Source of the DNA: an uncultured bacterium
GTDB lineage: Bacteria > Bacteroidota > Bacteroidia > Bacteroidales > Bacteroidaceae
Direction: 5' to 3'
NCBI GenBank assembly: GCA_905215555.1
Contig: CAJMQU010000057.1
Coordinates: forward strand, 1-28,533
Length of the DNA stretch: 28,533 nt
The translations under genes and the position numbers were made by a program. The notes beneath the pieces are model-generated. The model was given only the letters and a program-made list of their open reading frames with translations, was not told the DNA's origin and made no database searches. This document shows positions 24,716 to 28,533 of this stretch, one piece after another; position 1 is the first letter of the stretch; every line of letters begins with the position of its first letter.

Positions 24716-25933
24716 TTAACGCAGATTGTTTTTTTCCTTCACTTTTTGTACGGCGACATTCATCAGTTCACAGAGTTCTTCGTCCATCTTTTCTCCTTCC
24801 GCTTCCAGATAGTAGAGTTGCGCTATCTCCAGTGGTGACATTTCCTGCATCTCCTGGATGGAGATGTGCCGGGTTTTATCGTTCGAAGCCTGCTTTTCGC
24901 GGTTGGACTTGATGTAGCAGTATTTGCAACTTTTCCCTTTAACTGCATTCGATGCCCGTTCGTTGCAGTCAGGTGCCAGATAATCTTTTATCAGAACGTT
25001 CAGTCGGATATAAGCAGGCTTGTCGTCCGGATATTCTTCCAGTAGCTTGATGGCTTCTTCAAAGGATGCTGCTTCTTTGGGCAGGGTGACGAGCGGCATG
25101 GAATTTTCTATTTCCACTGTTCTTATTTGCGGTTCTTCCCCTCGGCGGATTTCGACGATAGAGACAGAATGGGGATAAGTTTCGTCGAAACTTACGGGCA
25201 GGGGAGTTCCGCAATATCGTGCGTGGCGGCCATTTCCCTTGATGTTCTGCGGACAATGAATGTGCCCGAGCGCCAGATAATCATATCCTTCACCCATCGA
25301 GCCGATGGGAACATATTCTATACCGCCCACGGTCTCGTCATGACCTGTCCGGTCACTGCCTTCTATGGAGAGATGCGCCATCAAAACAACGGGCAGTCCT
25401 TTCATATTTATTTTTTTCACTTCGTCTTGCAATGCCTGGAAAAAGCGAGTCTGCCTTTTTTCACGTGGTGTCTCTGTGTCCAGCATCGGAAAGTTCTGCG
25501 GATATACGTGGGGGACGGCGATGATGTATCCTTTCAGATTTCCTTCTTTGTCTTTTACTTCTACGATATGCTTTTCCAGATTCACTTCTTCCTGGTTCCG
25601 TTCGATGTTTCCCACCACTCTTACTCCGAAGTGATTCCACAGATTGCTGTCTATTTCCAGTTTGGAACTGCTGTCATGATTGCCGGCTGTCACCACGATG
25701 GTCATTTCCGGGCAAGCTCTGTGAATTTCGAGCATACCGTCCGTGTACATTTTCTGTGTACTTGCAGATGGGGTGGAGTAGTGGTAGACATCTCCGCTCA
25801 CTACCATTGCATCCGGTTTCTCTTCCGCTGCGATGCGGGTCAGTTGTTTCAGAAATGCTTGTTGTTCCAGGCTGCGGTCATAGTTATACAATGTATGTCC
25901 TAGATGCCAGTCGCTGGTATGGAGTATTTTCAT
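24716..25933 (-). CDS. sbcD: Exonuclease subunit SbcD (Mre11-like nuclease)
   Basis: 405 residues. The five phosphoesterase motifs with their metal ligands are seen: D8 and H10 (TSDWHLG), D48 (SGDVYH), N84-H85-D86 (AGNHDSS), H186 (MAHLSIEG) and H223/H225 (LGHIH). This is the Mn2+-dependent exo/endonuclease partner of SbcC. The C-terminal part (about 285-405) holds the capping region and a helical tail that would bind the SbcC coiled coil; it includes a short C-x-x-C-like patch (KSCKYCYIKS). It is first in the operon and has a full consensus promoter 22-53 bases upstream of its start. Confidence 0.96.
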   Translation of the reverse strand: MKILHTSDWHLGHTLYNYDRSLEQQAFLKQLTRIAAEEKPDAMVVSGDVYHYSTPSASTQKMYTDGMLEIHRACPEMTIVVTAGNHDSSSKLEIDSNLWNHFGVRVVGNIERNQEEVNLEKHIVEVKDKEGNLKGYIIAVPHVYPQNFPMLDTETPREKRQTRFFQALQDEVKKINMKGLPVVLMAHLSIEGSDRTGHDETVGGIEYVPIGSMGEGYDYLALGHIHCPQNIKGNGRHARYCGTPLPVSFDETYPHSVSIVEIRRGEEPQIRTVEIENSMPLVTLPKEAASFEEAIKLLEEYPDDKPAYIRLNVLIKDYLAPDCNERASNAVKGKSCKYCYIKSNREKQASNDKTRHISIQEMQEMSPLEIAQLYYLEAEGEKMDEELCELMNVAVQKVKEKNNLR

Positions 25934-25954
25934 ATTTATACGGTTTTATGCTTT

Positions 25955-25986
25955 CAAAAGTACGCAGAATATGGGAGATAAGCAAA
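25955..25986 (-). promoter_or_regulatory. Complete Bacteroides promoter of sbcDC
   Basis: On the minus strand TTTG (25983-25986), a 20-base spacer and TACTTTTG (25955-25962) match the -33/-7 consensus fully. No LexA-type site was recognised next to it. Confidence 0.85.
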
Positions 25987-26034
25987 TAATTATTATTTAA
26001 CGCGTAGGCGGAATTAATTCCCGAAATTATGTAT

Positions 26035-26050
26035 TACTTTTGTAAAAGTA
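26035..26050 (+). promoter_or_regulatory. -7 box with overlapping palindrome, ATPase/TOPRIM-like operon
   Basis: TACTTTTG (26035-26042) is an exact -7 box. The same bases form half of an inverted repeat, TACTTTT-GT-AAAAGTA, so the whole -7 element and the likely start of transcription lie inside a 16-base dyad. A repressor bound there would block the promoter. The dyad could also be chance, because the -7 box itself is AT-rich. Confidence 0.55.
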
Positions 26051-26078
26051 TCATAGTAAAGAGCGTAATAAAGTAAGT

Positions 26079-27170
26079 ATGATAAAGGATATAACCATAA
26101 CAAACTTTAAATCCATAACAGAAACATCTCTGTCTTTGGGCAACGTGAATGTTTTTATAGGTGCCAATGGTTCCGGAAAATCGAATATATTAGAAGCTGT
26201 AGCGATGGTTGCTTCTGAGCGTTCGCTACAAATAGAAGTGAAAGATATGATTCAGAAAGGAGTTCGTATTGCTAAGCCGGAACTGATGATTTCCTCATTT
26301 TATGGACAAAGGGCTAATGAAAAGATAGGATTACGGATACTCTCTTCTATAGGTAGCGCTGTCAATTACAATATATGGAATAATAATCCGAATGATATAT
26401 ATGCAACTTGGAATTGTACTTTAAGTTCGTTGGCAAAATCCGATGTATCTTCTACAGAAATGAATGAGAAATATGTTGCTTTGCAAAAATATATATCCCA
26501 GTATTTAATCTATTCCTTATCTGTCAGTGCTTTACGGGGATTTGTTTCTGATAGTCTTCAATATCCGCTTGGCATTAATGGAGAAGGACTGGATGTATTG
26601 TTGAATAACTTGCCCAAGGAGGAAATCCTGCAAATAAAGGAAACAGCAGCAGGATGTATTTCCTGGATTGAAGATGTCTTTTTTGATACGGAAGAGATTT
26701 ACAAAATGCAAGGCTACAAATTAGGACGAAGCAAGTCTAATCTTTATTTTCGTGATAAGTTTATGCAGAAAAAGAATAATTTGTTTTCGGCAGAAAACGC
26801 AAACGAAGGAGCATTGGAACTTTTATTCTATTTAACCTTATTCATTAGTAAAAAAACGCCGGATTTCTTCGCTATAGATAATATAGAGAATGGCTTGAAT
26901 CCGCGGCTCTGCCGATTTTTGATGAAAACAATTAGTGATTTGGCGGTGAAGAATGGAAAGCAGGTTTTGATTACTACTCATAATCCGGCTATATTGGACG
27001 GCCTTAATCTGAATGATGATAACCAGCGGCTTTATGTCGTAAAGCGTAATGATGAGGGACAGACTTCTGCCAAGTGTGTTCGGATGAAATCGCAAACCGA
27101 AGAGAATCACATGATGCTTTCTGAAATGTGGATGAAAGGCCTGATAGGTGGCATTCCTGATAACTTTTAA
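26079..27170 (+). CDS. OLD/AAA-type ABC-like ATPase, first gene of a two-gene module
   Basis: 363 residues. It is an SMC/ABC-like ATPase of the AAA_15/AAA_21 type. N-terminal pattern ITNFKSITETSLSLGNVNVF leads into Walker A GANGSGKSN (28-36, K34). A middle insertion of about 180 residues follows, then a degenerate signature region (NEG at 242-244 in place of SxG), Walker B FFAIDNIENGLNP (D267, E270) and the switch histidine TTHNPAIL (H301). The DNIENGLNP and HNPAILDGLN wording is typical of ATPases paired with TOPRIM-like or other nucleases in defence modules. The partner gene starts 4 bases after its stop. Role in phage defence is inferred from architecture, not shown. Confidence 0.85.
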   Translation: MIKDITITNFKSITETSLSLGNVNVFIGANGSGKSNILEAVAMVASERSLQIEVKDMIQKGVRIAKPELMISSFYGQRANEKIGLRILSSIGSAVNYNIWNNNPNDIYATWNCTLSSLAKSDVSSTEMNEKYVALQKYISQYLIYSLSVSALRGFVSDSLQYPLGINGEGLDVLLNNLPKEEILQIKETAAGCISWIEDVFFDTEEIYKMQGYKLGRSKSNLYFRDKFMQKKNNLFSAENANEGALELLFYLTLFISKKTPDFFAIDNIENGLNPRLCRFLMKTISDLAVKNGKQVLITTHNPAILDGLNLNDDNQRLYVVKRNDEGQTSAKCVRMKSQTEENHMMLSEMWMKGLIGGIPDNF

Positions 27171-27174
27171 TAAT

Positions 27175-27861
27175 ATGAGAATTGGGGTTATTGCAGAAGG
27201 ACATGCAGATATTGCTATCATAAAAGCAATATTAAAAGTTTTGAAAGGTATTGATGGAAGTGATATCTATGCTATTCGTCCTAATGAATTATATGATGAA
27301 ACAGATCTTGCTGAATTAAAATTCAGCAATTGGAATCTTGTCTTGAAATCATGTGCAGACGAATGCTTGTTGCAGTCTTTTTTTGATATGATAGAAGAGG
27401 ATGCTGTGTTGATCATTCAAATAGATACGGCAGAACGAGGGGAAATAGGATATGACATACCGGAACCTCAGCGTACAAAAGGTGTAGATTGGAAAGTATA
27501 CAATGAACAATTATATATGCTTGTGCGTGAGAAAATAACTTCGATAATTCCGGAAGCATATCGGAATAAAGTAGTTTATGCCGTTGCTGTAGAAGAAACT
27601 GACGCTTGGCTGATTCCCTTGTTTGATGCTTCGTGCGAAGAAACGGCTCAATATGCAAATCCGAAAGAGCGTTTACACTATCTGATAGGAAAGATGGACA
27701 AAAAGAAAAAATGCAATTATATAGATACAGGTAAGAAGAACTTAAATTATGCTACTATTGGTAAAGAGCTAAAAAAGGGGATAAAAACTTGCCGATTAAA
27801 AAATAAGAGCTTAGATCTATTCTGTTTGGAGATAGAAGAAAAAATAGAGAATATTCTCTGA
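27175..27861 (+). CDS. TOPRIM-like hypothetical protein, second gene of the module
   Basis: 228 residues from the ATG at 27175, four bases after the ATPase stop; an upstream in-frame ATG at 27148 would overlap the ATPase gene and adds MAFLITFNN, which looks like out-of-frame sequence. I do not recognise a named family with certainty. The start MRIGVIAEGHADIAIIKAIL has the strand-E-G-x-x-D layout of a TOPRIM core (E8, D12). LIIQIDTAE (D84, E87) could be the second acidic motif. AVAVEETDAWLIPLF (E140, E141, D143, W145) resembles the ExEAW block of DUF4276-like proteins. The C-terminus is Lys-rich. A metal-dependent nuclease acting with the ATPase is the likely role; this is inference. Confidence 0.7.
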   Translation: MRIGVIAEGHADIAIIKAILKVLKGIDGSDIYAIRPNELYDETDLAELKFSNWNLVLKSCADECLLQSFFDMIEEDAVLIIQIDTAERGEIGYDIPEPQRTKGVDWKVYNEQLYMLVREKITSIIPEAYRNKVVYAVAVEETDAWLIPLFDASCEETAQYANPKERLHYLIGKMDKKKKCNYIDTGKKNLNYATIGKELKKGIKTCRLKNKSLDLFCLEIEEKIENIL

Positions 27862-27934
27862 TTTGAGAATATGTGGAGTGATTTCTGCGATAAAAAAACT
27901 TTTTTCTAAAACTATGAATTCACTGATTTTTAAT

Positions 27935-27942
27935 TAGTTTTG
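27935..27942 (+). promoter_or_regulatory. Orphan -7-like box
   Basis: TAGTTTTG fits TAnnTTTG but no intact gene follows. It lies 84 bases before the start codon of the decayed remnant, so it may be the relic of that gene's promoter. Confidence 0.3.
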
Positions 27943-28025
27943 CAATGAAATTCATCTGTGAGACAGCCTTTTTACCTTGTGTTCGGTAAAGAATAGATAC
28001 ACTTGCAGAATAAACTGTGATTTAG

Positions 28026-28347
28026 ATGAAATATTTGCATAAAATAACCAAGACATTTGTTATATTAATAATACTCTTGTAAATACCGTTAATGTATTGA
28101 GTGAAGTTCTTCGGTTTTTAAACCGAGGTATGAAGATAAGGTGTTGGTTTTTAATGTATACGGCGCCTGTTGTCGGCGGAGTAACGACTTCATTATCTCC
28201 ATTAACAATCCTTACCAGCATAAAAAATCACCTTTTATGGTAGATGTTGAGCATATGGGTGGTAAAATCGGTGTGGAATAGGAAGAGGGCAAAGGTTCCA
28301 CTTTCTGGTACGATACTAAAACATATGTCAGATTAAGTCTTGACTAA
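28026..28347 (+). pseudogene. Remnant of a sensor histidine kinase
   Basis: At 28026 an ATG opens MKYLHKITKTFVILIILL and stops after 18 codons; this reads like the first membrane segment of a signalling protein. From 28255 another frame gives MGGKIGVE, a stop (TAG at 28279), then EEGKGSTFWYD to a stop at 28345. MGGKIGVxSxxGKGSTFxF is the G2-box end of the ATPase domain of histidine kinases, and the TAG replaces the expected Ser or Asp codon. Only about 320 bases separate the two ends, far less than a kinase, so most of the gene is deleted and the rest has decayed. The kinase end is a firm match; linking it with the N-terminal fragment is inference. Confidence 0.6.
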
Positions 28348-28349
28348 TT

Positions 28350-28440
28350 CACTATATTATCTGTCATGCTGAGCGTAGCCGAAACATCTACTCCATCTTA
28401 TGATATAGTGGATAGCTTCGGCAGACTCTGCATGACAGAT
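28350..28440. repeat. REP/MITE-like inverted repeat element
   Basis: ATCTGTCATGC (28359-28369) and GCATGACAGAT (28430-28440) are perfect complements. The arms extend imperfectly inward as GAGCGTAGCCGAA against TTCGGCAGACTC. A second, offset pair CACTATAT / ATATAGTG (28350-28357 and 28403-28410) overlaps. The TGTCATGCTGAGCGTAGCCGAA-type sequence is familiar from dispersed intergenic repeats in Bacteroidetes. It lies directly after the decayed kinase remnant and is non-coding. Confidence 0.6.
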
Positions 28441-28533
28441 ATTGCAATACCATCTTTTTGACCCTATTGGTCTGGTCGGCTTTTAGTTTTGGAGTAGCTT
28501 CAGAATATATTTTCCTGGCATTACAATCCTTGC

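Larger units (their letters stand above)
27862..28533. other. Gene-free tail with decayed sequence
   Basis: No intact gene is seen in these 672 bases. The stretch holds a short hairpin at the stop of the TOPRIM-like gene (ATATTCTC / GAGAATAT, 27851-27872), an orphan -7-like box TAGTTTTG (27935-27942), a decayed kinase remnant (28026-28347), a small hairpin TCGGTTT-tt-AAACCGA (28111-28126) and an inverted-repeat element (28350-28440). The final 90 bases show nothing I can name. Confidence 0.6.

Noticed and set aside
25127..25903. 258-codon open frame on the plus strand inside sbcD
   Set aside because: It is the shadow of sbcD, whose five phosphoesterase motifs are intact on the other strand.
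27148..27174. Upstream start for the TOPRIM-like gene
   Set aside because: It would overlap the ATPase gene by 23 bases and place MAFLITFNN before a TOPRIM strand that starts naturally at the next ATG, 4 bases after the ATPase stop.
26079..27861. Calling the ATPase/TOPRIM-like pair PARIS, Gabija, Septu or AbiL
   Set aside because: Gene order is similar, but the lengths and the recognisable motifs do not fit any of these well enough to name without a profile search.

Overview
The window looks like chromosomal DNA of a Bacteroides-type gut bacterium (order Bacteroidales). The signs are: promoters of the Bacteroides form (a -7 box TAnnTTTG, twice with TTTG 19-20 bases upstream), A-rich leaders instead of Shine-Dalgarno sites before most genes, a fimbrillin-like lipoprotein, an HU-related protein with a 31-residue 'smalltalk' peptide, and protein sequences typical of Bacteroides housekeeping genes. 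No rRNA, tRNA, CRISPR array, intact insertion sequence or phage gene was found.

Layout. 1-465 is AT-rich and gene-free. 466-1153 holds an HU-like gene, the smalltalk peptide and a strong terminator. 1270-6475 carries dnaB, pheT, a yebC-family gene and a small TSCPD protein, ending in a terminator. 6605-9685 carries an Nramp metal transporter, an exodeoxyribonuclease III gene, a CGAxxG redox-type protein and a small winged-helix protein that ends in a bidirectional terminator. On the minus strand lie pdxH and a fimbrillin-like lipoprotein (9707-11334). lepA follows on the plus strand from a full Bacteroides promoter, then two Na+/H+ antiporters of different families, then a BlaI repressor / M56 sensor-protease pair preceded by a 21-bp inverted repeat. 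The minus strand then holds a map-rmuC-xpt operon and an sbcD-sbcC operon. From 26079 a plus-strand pair encodes an AAA ATPase and a TOPRIM-like protein. The last 670 bases hold the ruins of a sensor kinase gene and an inverted-repeat element.

How it fits together. Most of the window is core information processing (replication, phenylalanyl-tRNA charging, translation factors, N-terminal methionine removal, double-strand-end processing) and ion or metal homeostasis. The parts that look accessory are the lone fimbrillin, the BlaI/M56 switch, and above all the ATPase + TOPRIM-like pair next to sbcCD and beside a decayed gene and a dispersed repeat. That pair has the architecture of known two-gene anti-phage modules (OLD-like, PARIS-like, AbiL-like) but does not clearly match any of them by sequence memory. 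It is the best candidate here for a poorly described system.
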